Positions 18,283-26,717 of a DNA stretch of 64,000 nucleotides are shown one piece after another. Under the pieces are notes generated by a model. The model was not told where the DNA came from, ran no database searches, and saw nothing but the letters and a program-made list of their open reading frames with translations. The translations under genes and the position numbers were made by a program. This DNA is from an uncultured Bacteroidota bacterium (GTDB taxonomy: Bacteria > Bacteroidota > Bacteroidia > Bacteroidales > P3), in the NCBI GenBank assembly GCA_902774845.1, contig CACYJU010000009.1:111075-175074 (forward strand), in the 5' to 3' direction. Each line of letters opens with the position of its first letter. Position 1 is the stretch's first letter.

Positions 18283-18490
18283 GGTGGCTTCCAAATTGGG
18301 CCTTTGGTGGAAAAATGACATCATAATGCCTTCCATTTTGGAGGGGTTCTTTATGCTGAAATGGGGGTTGAGGTACTCATTTTTTACCTTTATAAATGTT
18401 AAAAATGGCTATTTTTTGTTGGATAATGTCTTTATGTGGCTGGTGGTTTATGTTGTAACTTATTGATTATGAAGTATTATACGAAGATTT

Positions 18491-18639
18491 GTGACAGTTG
18501 ACAGTTGTGACAGTTGTTTTTTGAGGTATCCCAATTTCTCTTATATTTAATATATGTTATTAATAATTAATTATTTATATAGTATTATAAGGGGTTTTGG
18601 GTATACTGATTTTTAACTGTCACAACTGTCATCTGTCAC
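18491..18639 (+). repeat. Long hairpin element A (149 bp)
   Basis: Outer arms 18491-18515 and 18615-18639 are complementary at 24 of 25 positions and are made of GTGACAGTTG/ACAGTTG units. The inner stem pairs 18530-18545 with 18586-18601 (14 of 16 positions, counting wobbles). The AT-rich loop contains TTATTAATAATTAATTA. The core is homologous to element B, 80 bp downstream, while the arms are unrelated in sequence. Confidence 0.9.
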
Positions 18640-18719
18640 AGGAACTATAGAACTTATCTCCCTATTGGCATATCATGCTATTGATATTTAGCCTTTTAGG
18701 GGAATTTGATTAGGTCGGT

Positions 18720-18865
18720 TCTTCCAATTCCAGTTCTTCCAGTTTTTTTTTGAGGTATTCCAACCTTCTTATATTCTATATATATTATTAATAATTAATT
18801 AGTTATAATAATATAAGAGGAAATTGGCATGCATTTTTTTAATTGGAAGAACTGGAATTGGAAGA
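18720..18865 (+). repeat. Long hairpin element B (146 bp)
   Basis: Perfect 22-bp arms (18720-18741 and 18844-18865) are built from CTTCCA/GTTCTTCCA units. The inner stem pairs 18760-18763 with 18824-18827 and 18764-18775 with 18810-18820 (one T bulge, one AAA bulge). The core shares TTTTTTGAGGTAT, CTTATATT and TTATTAATAATTAATTA with element A. Confidence 0.9.
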
Positions 18866-18961
18866 TTTTTTTTGCCATCCTTTGTCGTTCTTATCTACGA
18901 GGCCTTAAAGCGTTTGAGGATAGCCCTGAACCATCGTCTTCATCTTCTTGATATGGTGATT

Positions 18962-19011
18962 CGGCTCATAATGAGTGGCTGAACGGGATAAAAAACGAGC
19001 GAAATGAGCCG
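18962..19011. promoter_or_regulatory. Inverted repeat upstream of the Fic gene
   Basis: CGGCTCAT (18962-18969) and ATGAGCCG (19004-19011) are 8-bp inverted arms 34 bp apart, just upstream of the putative -7 box. This could be an operator or the edge of the accessory segment. Confidence 0.4.
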
Positions 19012-19029
19012 TATTTTGAAAAAATATAC

Positions 19030-19037
19030 TAATTTTG
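19030..19037 (+). promoter_or_regulatory. -7 box TAATTTTG for the Fic gene
   Basis: TAATTTTG followed by CA matches TAnnTTTG and lies 26 bp before the ATG at 19063. Confidence 0.6.
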
Positions 19038-19062
19038 CACCGTATTTGATTTTGTGTAGGCT

Positions 19063-20094
19063 ATGGTAAAATTGTCAATACTACGTTTTTTACAGTATCA
19101 TCCTCAGTCATCTCGAAAGGATATTTCCGATGGCATTGAGTTCTCAGGAAGCGATGCGACGTTGAAACGGGTGATTTCGGCTCTGGTGTCGGAGGATAAA
19201 ATTGTGGTGAGTGGTCAAGGTAAGGCCACCCGTTATAGCTTGACGAATGGTTGTCGTTTGTCGTTGCCGATAGATGTGGATGCATATTTTGCACAAGATC
19301 AGGATGCGAGGCAGATACAATCTGGTTATAACTTCAATCTTGTCAGCGAGATACTTCCGTCTGTTTCTCTTTTCGATGAAGATGAAATGCGACAGTTGGA
19401 GTCTACTCATGAGCGGTTTTTGTTGAATGTGAGCGATCTTTCGCCGGCCATGTATAGGAAGGAAATGGAACGCTTGGGTGTGGACCTTAGCTGGAAGTCG
19501 TCGCAGATAGAGGGTAACACTTATTCTCTATTGGAGACGGAGCGTCTGCTGAGAGAAAGCAAGACTGCCAGCGGAAAGACACAGGAAGAGGCGATAATGT
19601 TGCTTAACCATAAAAATACGCTTGGGTTTCTCCTGGACAACAATGACTATTTGAGGGAACTGTCATTAAGGCGGGTTGAGGATATACAGTCGATGCTTGT
19701 CGAGGGTTTAGAGACGGAGAAAGGGCTGCGACATCGTCGTGTGGGTATAACTGGAACAAACTATCACCCTCTTGACAATGAGTTCCAGATTCGAGAAGCC
19801 ATAGAGGGTATGTGTACACTTATAAACTCGCGGGCAAATGTCTTTGAGAAGGCGTTGCTTGCGTTGTTACTGATAAGCTATATACAACCTTTTGCTGACG
19901 GCAACAAACGTACGTCTAGGTTGGTGAGTAACGGTATCCTGATGGCTTACGGATATTGTCCGCTATCATACCGCACAGTTGACTCGATTGACTATAAGAA
20001 AGCTATGCTTGTATTTTACGAGCAAAACAATATTGTTCCGTTTAAGAAGATTTTTATCTCGCAATGCCAGTTTGCTGTTGGAGAGTATTTCTAA
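19063..20094 (+). CDS. Fic family protein with winged-helix N-terminus; catalytic His replaced by Gln
   Basis: 343 aa. Residues 1-62 form a winged-helix DNA-binding domain (SSRKDISDGIEFSGSDATLKRVISAL). An inhibitory helix motif (S/T)xxxE(G/N) is seen as SSQIEGN (S146, E150), as in Fic proteins with the inhibitory helix N-terminal to the core. The Fic core has IQPFADGNKRTSR (residues 274-286): the usual His of HPFxxGNxR is Gln275 (codon CAA). Canonical Fic proteins AMPylate target proteins using this His as base. The Gln form may be inactive, have another chemistry, or act mainly as a regulator. The gene has its own promoter and neighbours a defence-type gene. Confidence 0.9.
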   Translation: MVKLSILRFLQYHPQSSRKDISDGIEFSGSDATLKRVISALVSEDKIVVSGQGKATRYSLTNGCRLSLPIDVDAYFAQDQDARQIQSGYNFNLVSEILPSVSLFDEDEMRQLESTHERFLLNVSDLSPAMYRKEMERLGVDLSWKSSQIEGNTYSLLETERLLRESKTASGKTQEEAIMLLNHKNTLGFLLDNNDYLRELSLRRVEDIQSMLVEGLETEKGLRHRRVGITGTNYHPLDNEFQIREAIEGMCTLINSRANVFEKALLALLLISYIQPFADGNKRTSRLVSNGILMAYGYCPLSYRTVDSIDYKKAMLVFYEQNNIVPFKKIFISQCQFAVGEYF

Positions 20095-20180
20095 ACTCTA
20101 CCTCCGCACAAGCTCCGCATTACCTCCGCATAAACTCCCTCTCTATTGGCTTGAGAGGAGCGGGTGGATGGGCAGGTTTT
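20095..20180 (+). repeat. CTCCGCA short-repeat tract
   Basis: Units CCTCCGCAcaag, CTCCGCATta and CCTCCGCATaaa follow the Fic stop codon, then a short imperfect hairpin around CTCTCTATTGGCTTGAGAGGAG. Confidence 0.6.
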
Positions 20181-20244
20181 CAGGGCATTAACTAATTGTT
20201 GATAAAATCAGGGGCGGGGTTGCTCTTGTTTCGGATATTATTAG

Positions 20245-20252
20245 TATATTTG
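20245..20252 (+). promoter_or_regulatory. -7 box TATATTTG for gyrA
   Basis: TATATTTG matches TAnnTTTG and lies 66 bp before the gyrA ATG. A TTG about 23 bp upstream may be the -33 element. Confidence 0.65.
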
Positions 20253-20317
20253 TACTTTATTTATAAAAAGAGCATTTTGCTATCCTATTAGAAAACAAGA
20301 AATAACAGATAATAACG

Positions 20318-22906
20318 ATGGAATTCGAAAACGAAAAAATCACTAGGGTTGACATTGAGACCACGATGAAGACCGCGTATATCGACTACGCTATGTCGGT
20401 GATTGTCGCCCGTGCACTTCCGGATGTGCGTGACGGCTTGAAGCCGGTGCAGAGGCGCATCCTCTACTCGATGAACGAGAACGGAATTTTCTACAACACT
20501 CCTACGAAGAAATGCGCCCGTATCGTGGGTGACACCATGGGTAAATATCACCCGCACGGTGACTCCTCGATTTACGGAGCCCTGGTGCGTATGGCACAGC
20601 CGTGGGCGATGCGCTACACTCTGATTGTCGGTCAAGGTAACTTCGGCTCGATTGACGGTCACGGCGCGGCGGCCATGCGTTACACGGAGGCGAAGCTGGA
20701 GCAGATATCGAACGAGATGCTGGCCGACATCGACGAGGAGACCGTCGATATGGTGCCGACCTACGACAACGAGGCTGTAGAGCCGACGGTGCTTCCCGCC
20801 AAGATACCCAACCTGCTGGTGAACGGCTCGAACGGCATCGCCGTGGGTATGGCCACCAACATGCCGACACACAACCTCACCGAGGTGATGAACGGCTGCA
20901 TAGCATACGTCGATAATCCGGAGATAACTGTCGAAGGGCTGATGGAGTATATCAAGGCGCCCGACTTCCCGGGTGGTGGCACGATATACGGCTACAAGGG
21001 TGTGCAGGAGGCTTACAACACCGGTCGCGGCAGCATCATACTGCGTGCCGACACCGAGATTGAGGAAGACTCGAAAGGCCGTAACGTCATTGTGGCGAGC
21101 ACGATACCTTACGGTGTGAACAAGGCCGAGATGATAAAGCGTCAGGCGCAGCTGGTGAAAGACGGCAAGATCGTGGGCATATCGGACATCCGCGACGAGA
21201 GCAGCAAGGACGGCATACGTGTTGTCTATGTGCTGAAGAACGACGTGGTGCCCAACGTGGTGCTGAACAAACTGTTCCAGCTCTCGGAGCTGCAGAGCTC
21301 GTTTGCGGTGAACAACATCGCCCTGGTGAAAGGCCGCCCGATGCTGCTCAACCTGAAGGACCTTATCAAGAACTTTGTCGATCACCGCGAGGACGTGGTG
21401 ACAAGACGCACCCGCTTCGAGATGGCCGAGGCCGAGAAGAGGGCGCACATACTGTCGGGACTTCTGCGCGCCATCGACATCATCGACGAGATAGTCGCTT
21501 TGATTAAAGCATCGAAGACTCCCGCCGAAGCCCGTCAGGGATTGATGGATAAATATCAGTTTAGCGAGGCGCAGGCCAACGCCATCGTCGATATGCGTCT
21601 GGCTCAGCTGACAGGCCTGAACCATCAGAAATTGCAGGAGGAATATGACGAGAAGCTGCGTTTCATCGAGCGCTGCAAGGAGATTCTTGGCGACCACAAC
21701 GTGCTGATGCAGGTCATCAAAGAGGAATTCATCGCCATACGCGACAAATACGGCGACGAGCGCCGCACAGCCATCCGCCACGACGCCATCAACTTCCGCA
21801 TCGAGGACACCATCCCCGACGAGCAGGTGGTTATAACCATCTCGCACAAGGGATATGTGAAACGCACGCTGCTGAGCGAATACCGCACTCAGAGCCGCGG
21901 TGGCGTGGGATCGAAGGGAAGCGCTGTTCGCAGCGAGGACTTTGTCGAGCATATCTTCACCTGCACCAACCACAACTACCTGCTGTTCTTCACCGAGAAG
22001 GGCCGCTGCTACTGGATGCGCGCCTTCGAGGTGCCTGAGGGCGAGAAGAACACCAAGGGCCGTCCGATACTGAATTGCATAAACATAGAGCCGGACGACA
22101 AGATCAAGGCCTACGTGAACGTGGAGAGCCTTAGCGACACCGAGTATGTGGGCAACCACTACATCGTGATGTGCACCAAGAACGGCATCGTGAAGAAGAC
22201 CTCGCTCGAGGCTTACTCGCGTCCGCGCACCAACGGTATCATCGCTGTGGGTATCCGCGAGGGCGACGAGCTGGTGACGGCCCGCCTTACTGACGGCGCG
22301 AGCTATATCCTCATCGCCTCGAAGAAGGGCAAGGTTATGATATGCCCCGAGAACGAGTTCCGTGTGATGGGACGCGGCGCCAGCGGAGTGAAGGGTATGA
22401 ACCTCGACGGCGAGGACGACGGTGTGATAGACATGCTTTGTCTGCCGAGCGAGAACGAAGACCTCCTTGTGGTCAGCGACCACGGCTACGGCAAGCGCTC
22501 TGCATTGGCCGACTACCGCGCCACGGTACACAGAGGCGGCAAGGGCGTGAAAGCCATGCAGGTGACCGAGAAGACAGGTCCTCTGGCTGCCATAGTGAAT
22601 GTCACCGACGAGCATGACCTGATGATCATTAACCGAAGCGGCATCACCATCCGCATGAAGGTGGCCGACCTGCGAGTGCTGGGTCGCAACACCCAGGGCG
22701 TGAAGCTTATCGACCTTAAGGGCAAAGACTTCATCGCCTCGATAACGAAGGTGCCTTCAACGCCGGATGAGGACGAGGAGAACCCAGATAATCTGGAAAA
22801 TCCAGAAACCCTGGAGACACCAGAAACACCGGAAAATCCAGATTCTCCCGAAACGCCCGAAACCCCGGAAAGCAATAATTCTCAAGCAGACGATACTAAA
22901 GAGTAA
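20318..22906 (+). CDS. gyrA: DNA gyrase subunit A
   Basis: 862 aa. Gyrase A breaks and rejoins DNA in the A2B2 complex that introduces negative supercoils. The catalytic Tyr is Y122 in AAMRYTEAKL. The quinolone-determining loop reads HPHGDSSIYGALVRM, so the residue at E. coli position 87 is Gly, not Asp. The C-terminal beta-pinwheel includes the GyrA box as QSRGGVGSKG. The last 40 residues form an acidic, Pro-rich tail of NPET/TPE repeats coded by short DNA repeats. It has a promoter of its own. A TPR protein gene follows 37 bp downstream. Confidence 0.97.
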   Translation: MEFENEKITRVDIETTMKTAYIDYAMSVIVARALPDVRDGLKPVQRRILYSMNENGIFYNTPTKKCARIVGDTMGKYHPHGDSSIYGALVRMAQPWAMRYTLIVGQGNFGSIDGHGAAAMRYTEAKLEQISNEMLADIDEETVDMVPTYDNEAVEPTVLPAKIPNLLVNGSNGIAVGMATNMPTHNLTEVMNGCIAYVDNPEITVEGLMEYIKAPDFPGGGTIYGYKGVQEAYNTGRGSIILRADTEIEEDSKGRNVIVASTIPYGVNKAEMIKRQAQLVKDGKIVGISDIRDESSKDGIRVVYVLKNDVVPNVVLNKLFQLSELQSSFAVNNIALVKGRPMLLNLKDLIKNFVDHREDVVTRRTRFEMAEAEKRAHILSGLLRAIDIIDEIVALIKASKTPAEARQGLMDKYQFSEAQANAIVDMRLAQLTGLNHQKLQEEYDEKLRFIERCKEILGDHNVLMQVIKEEFIAIRDKYGDERRTAIRHDAINFRIEDTIPDEQVVITISHKGYVKRTLLSEYRTQSRGGVGSKGSAVRSEDFVEHIFTCTNHNYLLFFTEKGRCYWMRAFEVPEGEKNTKGRPILNCINIEPDDKIKAYVNVESLSDTEYVGNHYIVMCTKNGIVKKTSLEAYSRPRTNGIIAVGIREGDELVTARLTDGASYILIASKKGKVMICPENEFRVMGRGASGVKGMNLDGEDDGVIDMLCLPSENEDLLVVSDHGYGKRSALADYRATVHRGGKGVKAMQVTEKTGPLAAIVNVTDEHDLMIINRSGITIRMKVADLRVLGRNTQGVKLIDLKGKDFIASITKVPSTPDEDEENPDNLENPETLETPETPENPDSPETPETPESNNSQADDTKE
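22784..22875 (+). repeat. Degenerate nonamer repeats coding the GyrA tail
   Basis: GAAAATCCAGAAACCCTGG-type units, related in style to the CCGGAA tract at 13331, code for the ENPETLETPETPENPD tail. Confidence 0.7.
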
Positions 22907-22943
22907 AACAAAATAAATCTGTTAACCCATAAATTTGAAAGAT

Positions 22944-24155
22944 ATGAAAAAGTCAATTTTAACATTAGCGCTTGTGGTGCTCGGTTTTGCCGCCGCCGCA
23001 CAGACCCTCGAGGTGCAGAGCGCCGCGCAGGATATGCGTAAAGGCTATTTGACCAAAGCAAAAGCCTCTATCGACAAGGCATGCGCCAACGACCAAACCA
23101 AGGACGACCCCAAGGCTTGGTATTATAAAGGTCTTATCTATTGCCAGATTGGACAGGAGACGAAGAACCCCAAGTCGAAATACAAAGACCTGGCACCCGA
23201 CTGGTGCGAGCAGGCTTACGAGGCCGCTCTGAAGTGCAAGGAGCTGGACAAGGACAACGAATACTCGGAGACAAACAACACCGTTTTCTCGTATGTTGGT
23301 GGCGAGCTCTGCAACCGCGCCACCGACGCCTTCAACAAGGACCACGACTTCGAAGGCTGCCTGAAGATGTGTGAGGACGCCATCAAGGCTTATGGCTACA
23401 CGGGCGACAAGAAGTCGGCCGACTTTGCCTACTACCTTGCAGGTCTCGCAGCCTCGCAGCTGAAGCAGAACGACCTGGTGAAGAAGTACTTCAACGTGCT
23501 GATGCGCCGCAAGACCGACAAGGCCAACGTCTATCAGACACTTTTCACCATGTACCGCAACGACAAAAACGATGCAGAGGCGCTGAAGGTGGCCAACAAC
23601 TTCTACAAGAACCACCCGGAGGATTACAACTCGGCCCTCATGATGTCGGAAGCCTACCTGATGAGCGGCGACACCGAGAAGAGCAACGAGATGATCAACG
23701 CTGCGCTGAACCAGACGAAAGACAACCCGCAGGTGTATGCCAAGCTGCTGTGCGCCGCAGCCGAGATGCTGTCGAACAACCAGGATTTCGACGGAGCTGC
23801 CGCAAAATACAACGAGTCTCTGTCGATCAACGGCAACCAGTTTGAGGCCAACTTCGGTATGGGCAGTATGCTCTACAACCGTGCCGTCGACAAGATCAAC
23901 ACCGAGGTGCCTTTCGACGACGAAACTGGCTTGCAGGCAAAACTCGAGGAAGAGGCCAAAGCGCTCTTCGGTCAGGCTGAAAGCTACATGAAAGCCGCCG
24001 TAGCCTTTATCGACGCCCTTCCCGCCGAGCAGCAGGAGATGCAGAAAGCCAACCTGGTGCACTGCCTCAACGCTCTGAAGACCATCTACGCCCGTCTGAA
24101 CAGAATCGACGACCTGAAGCCGATCAACGCACGTCTGCAGTCGCTGATGCAGTAA
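22944..24155 (+). CDS. Exported TPR protein
   Basis: The ATG at 22944 gives 403 aa; a TTG 9 bp upstream is possible but not needed. Signal peptide residues 1-20 (KKSILTLALVVLGFAAAAQ). Several TPR units are visible (WYYKGLIYCQIG, FAYYLAGLAASQL, NSALMMSEAYLMSGDTEKSNEMI, FEANFGMGSMLYNRAV), so it is probably a periplasmic scaffold binding another protein. The family is common in Bacteroidales and uncharacterised as far as I know. It may be transcribed with gyrA; a two-way terminator follows. Confidence 0.8.
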   Translation: MKKSILTLALVVLGFAAAAQTLEVQSAAQDMRKGYLTKAKASIDKACANDQTKDDPKAWYYKGLIYCQIGQETKNPKSKYKDLAPDWCEQAYEAALKCKELDKDNEYSETNNTVFSYVGGELCNRATDAFNKDHDFEGCLKMCEDAIKAYGYTGDKKSADFAYYLAGLAASQLKQNDLVKKYFNVLMRRKTDKANVYQTLFTMYRNDKNDAEALKVANNFYKNHPEDYNSALMMSEAYLMSGDTEKSNEMINAALNQTKDNPQVYAKLLCAAAEMLSNNQDFDGAAAKYNESLSINGNQFEANFGMGSMLYNRAVDKINTEVPFDDETGLQAKLEEEAKALFGQAESYMKAAVAFIDALPAEQQEMQKANLVHCLNALKTIYARLNRIDDLKPINARLQSLMQ

Positions 24156-24200
24156 CGTTTCAAAACCGTATCCAAGAAGATTCGGATAGAAATAAAAAGA

Positions 24201-24235
24201 GAAGCGGCAGCCATGAGGCAGCCGCTTCTTCTTTT
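24201..24235. terminator. Bidirectional rho-independent terminator
   Basis: The perfect 8-bp stem GAAGCGGC/GCCGCTTC (24201-24208 with 24221-24228) has TTCTTTTG on one side and AATAAAAAGA on the other. It serves the + TPR gene and the - sppA gene, which converge here. Confidence 0.88.
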
Positions 24236-24251
24236 GTGCTTGTGAGTTGTG

Positions 24252-26060
24252 TTACTTGATTACAATAGAGTAGGGGAGACGTGCCTGGAGAGGCTCCATC
24301 GTTGCCCAGTAGTACATATCCTCGTAACCCGGAACGATGGCGTTGATTCGGGCGCGGAGTTTGGCCTCCTCGGTCTTGTCGCCGTTGAGGAGTTTGTCGT
24401 ACCATTTCTTTTCGACAGAGTAGTTTTTCACCGTGTAGTCGCTGATGCCGGCTTTGTCGGCAGCAATGCTGACAGCGGTATAGAGTCCGCCGAGGGTATC
24501 GACGAGGCCGATTTGGAGAGCGTCGGCACCCGTCCAGACGCGACCGCGTGCGATGCTGTCAACGAATTCCACTTTCAGGTTACGGCCGGTGGCCACACGA
24601 CCGATGAATGTCTTGTAGAAGTCCTCGATATTGCGCTGCATCATGGCGCGTGCGTCGGCAGAGAGCGGACGCATCATGCTGAGGCCTGTGCTGTTGCGGT
24701 TGGTGCCGACGGTATCGGTGGTGATGCCGAGCTTGTTGCGGAGGAAGTCACCGATTTCGGGTATGGTGCCGAAGACACCGATGGAGCCGGTGATGGTGGT
24801 GGGTTGAGCCACGATGCAGTCGGCATTGCAAGAAATCTCATAGCCAGCAGAGGCAGCCACGCCGCTCATCGAGACGACGAGAGGTTTCTCTTTCTTGGCG
24901 CGCATCACGGCGTCGGTCATGATCTCGGAAGCGGTTACGGCACCACCAGGTGAGTTGACGCGAAGCACGATGGCTTTGACGTTCTTGTCGGCAGCGGCTT
25001 TGTCGAGGGCTTTGGCTATGTCGTCGCCATAGACATTCTTACGGAATCCGTCGGATTCGCCCGAGACGACGTTGCCCTCGGCGTAGATGATGGCGATGCG
25101 GTCTTTGGATTCTTTCTTCTTGATGCTCTTGGCGTATTTGGTCACAGAAACCATACGCTTGCTGTCGTATTTCTCTTTGATGAAGGTCTTGAGGCCGTTC
25201 TCGAACTCGAGGTTGTCAACCAGGCGGCGAGCTTGGGCGTCTTCGGCTATGAAGGCCGAGAGGTCGTCGGCGTAGGCGTTGAGCGAGTCGGCGGGGATGC
25301 CGCGGGTTTCGGCCATCTGCTCAACGACATGGTTCCAGATACTGCAGATGTAGGCACGTATCTGTTCGCGGTTGGCTTCGCTCATGTGGTCCATAGTGTA
25401 GGTCTCGCCAGCGCTCTTGTAGGCGTTGTTTTGCGGACGGATGAGGTCGATGTGGACATCGAGTTTGTCGAGCAGGTTCTTGTAGAACATCACCTCGCCG
25501 CCGATACCACGCCATTCCACCATGCCGGCGGGATGGAGAGAGATGCGGTCGCAGACGGAGGCCAGGTAGAGGGCATTCTGGGTGTAGGTGTCGGCGTAGG
25601 CGACCACCGGTTTGCCACTGGACTTGAAGTCGATGAGGGCGTTGCGTATTTCCTCGCTCTGAGCCCAGTCGGCAGAAGAACCTGAACCGAGATAGAGGTA
25701 GATGCCGCTGATTTTGCTGTCGTCCCTGGCGCCGTTGATGGCGGCGAGGATGTCGTCCATGCCCATTGCGTCGTCGTTGGAGAAGAGTGACGTCGGGTCG
25801 TCTTCGTCGGCGTGTTCAGCGATGGTGTTGGTCATATCCATCTTGAGGAACAGGTTGTTGCCGACTATGGCGGTGTCCTTAGTCATGCTCGACACAGCCG
25901 CCACCATTCCCATCATAAGGATGAAGGCGAGGATGTTGAAGATGATGAACGCGAAAACCACGCCGAGCATCGAGGCCAATGTGGTTTTCCAGAATCCCAT
26001 AGGCTTATGCTCCTTCTTGGGTTTCTTCGGGGGTTGAGGATTTTGAATTTCTTCGCTCAT
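24252..26060 (-). CDS. sppA: Signal peptide peptidase SppA, 67K type
   Basis: A 602-aa double-domain SppA anchored by one N-terminal transmembrane segment (about residues 24-57). It cuts leftover signal peptides in the membrane by a Ser-Lys dyad. The Lys is K215 in NAYKSAGE (N-terminal domain) and the Ser is S404 in GVAASAGYE (C-terminal domain), both at the expected places for the E. coli-like tetrameric dome. A proline/lysine-rich cytoplasmic tail precedes the membrane segment. It is transcribed from a promoter that faces away from that of the next gene. Confidence 0.95.
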   Translation of the reverse strand: MSEEIQNPQPPKKPKKEHKPMGFWKTTLASMLGVVFAFIIFNILAFILMMGMVAAVSSMTKDTAIVGNNLFLKMDMTNTIAEHADEDDPTSLFSNDDAMGMDDILAAINGARDDSKISGIYLYLGSGSSADWAQSEEIRNALIDFKSSGKPVVAYADTYTQNALYLASVCDRISLHPAGMVEWRGIGGEVMFYKNLLDKLDVHIDLIRPQNNAYKSAGETYTMDHMSEANREQIRAYICSIWNHVVEQMAETRGIPADSLNAYADDLSAFIAEDAQARRLVDNLEFENGLKTFIKEKYDSKRMVSVTKYAKSIKKKESKDRIAIIYAEGNVVSGESDGFRKNVYGDDIAKALDKAAADKNVKAIVLRVNSPGGAVTASEIMTDAVMRAKKEKPLVVSMSGVAASAGYEISCNADCIVAQPTTITGSIGVFGTIPEIGDFLRNKLGITTDTVGTNRNSTGLSMMRPLSADARAMMQRNIEDFYKTFIGRVATGRNLKVEFVDSIARGRVWTGADALQIGLVDTLGGLYTAVSIAADKAGISDYTVKNYSVEKKWYDKLLNGDKTEEAKLRARINAIVPGYEDMYYWATMEPLQARLPYSIVIK

Positions 26061-26116
26061 GGTATTATTGTTTTAGTTTAATTGTATCTAATAGGTGTGG
26101 TTCATAAAACGAATTG

Positions 26117-26124
26117 CAAAGATA
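26117..26124 (-). promoter_or_regulatory. -7 box TATCTTTG for sppA (minus strand)
   Basis: CAAAGATA on the + strand reads TATCTTTG on the minus strand, 56 bp before the sppA start. The + strand box at 26138 is 13 bp away, so the two promoters overlap back to back. Confidence 0.75.
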
Positions 26125-26137
26125 TTCAAAAAAAACG

Positions 26138-26145
26138 TATCTTTG
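26138..26145 (+). promoter_or_regulatory. -7 box TATCTTTG (plus strand)
   Basis: TATCTTTG followed by CA, 71 bp before the ATG at 26217. Divergent partner of the sppA promoter. Confidence 0.78.
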
Positions 26146-26216
26146 CACTTTCTTTTCAAAGGTCTTAAAAACTGTCAGCCTTTCGACATATCAACATTAA
26201 ACATATCAACACCTAT

Positions 26217-26654
26217 ATGAAACGTATCAGTATTATCTTCGCTCTGGCCGCTGTGGCGGTAATGTTCCTCTGCACCGCATCGTCGCGTCGGGCTCCGTAC
26301 GACTTCAACGGCACGTGGTCGGTGGGTACCGCCGATGGCGCTCGCTTTGGCGGCGAGCTCTATTTCTACGTCAAGCTGAAACAGGACGGCGACAGGATTA
26401 CCGGCACCTATTATTCCATAAGCCAGAAGAACGCACGTCGCGATGTCAGCAGCTCCAACACGGTACGCGGTACCGTCCGTAAGGATCTGGCCACCGTCGA
26501 GTTCTCCAGCTCGGAGTGGGGTGGAGGCGGAGTGGCCGAACTGCGCCCTGTGGACAAGAACACCATCTCGTGGCACATCGTCTCGGAGAAGAAGGTGGGC
26601 AACGCTGACTTCGGCCATTGGGCCCCCAATCGCGCCAAATTGACGAGACAATGA
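26217..26654 (+). CDS. Small exported protein of unknown function
   Basis: 145 aa with a signal peptide (about residues 1-22). The mature part YDFNGTWSVGTADGARFGGELYFYVKLKQDGDRITGTYYSI looks like the first strands of a small beta-barrel (lipocalin-like 'GTW' start), but no family is recognised with confidence. It has its own promoter. The next gene, a PepO-type protease, begins 64 bp downstream and may be co-transcribed; CTATCAAC units lie between them. Confidence 0.7.
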   Translation: MKRISIIFALAAVAVMFLCTASSRRAPYDFNGTWSVGTADGARFGGELYFYVKLKQDGDRITGTYYSISQKNARRDVSSSNTVRGTVRKDLATVEFSSSEWGGGGVAELRPVDKNTISWHIVSEKKVGNADFGHWAPNRAKLTRQ

Positions 26655-26717
26655 ATGTAAGTTTTAACTGAGAGGGCCTTATCAACCTATCAACAGAAAA
26701 CATTAAACAATAAAATA

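Larger units (their letters stand above)
18077..19062. other. Non-coding accessory stretch between DUF262 and Fic genes
   Basis: No gene is supported here. In order it holds a short-repeat tract (18131-18215), a small perfect hairpin (18262-18282), two homologous long hairpin elements (18491-18639 and 18720-18865), an 8-bp inverted repeat (18962-19011) and the promoter of the Fic gene (19030). Confidence 0.85.

Noticed and set aside
18281..18466. 61-codon open frame in the hairpin-rich spacer
   Set aside because: No promoter or ribosome site, hydrophobic low-complexity product, and it starts inside a perfect hairpin.
18905..18975. Possible remnant of a coding gene on the minus strand (HYEPNHHIKKMKTMVQGYPQTL-type reading, split here by description only)
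   Set aside because: The frame is short, has no start, and matches no family I know; it may be a decayed end of a lost gene but cannot be supported.
16019..20094. Insertion sequence or transposon borders around the accessory block
   Set aside because: No transposase, no terminal inverted repeats at the edges and no target duplication could be seen.
20288..22615. Long open frame on the minus strand opposite gyrA (775 codons)
   Set aside because: It is the mirror of a clear gyrA reading frame in GC-rich codons, has a His/Leu/Val-rich composition and no recognisable domain. Similar shadows opposite ychF, porW/sprE-like, korA, uvrC and the ABC-F gene were left out.
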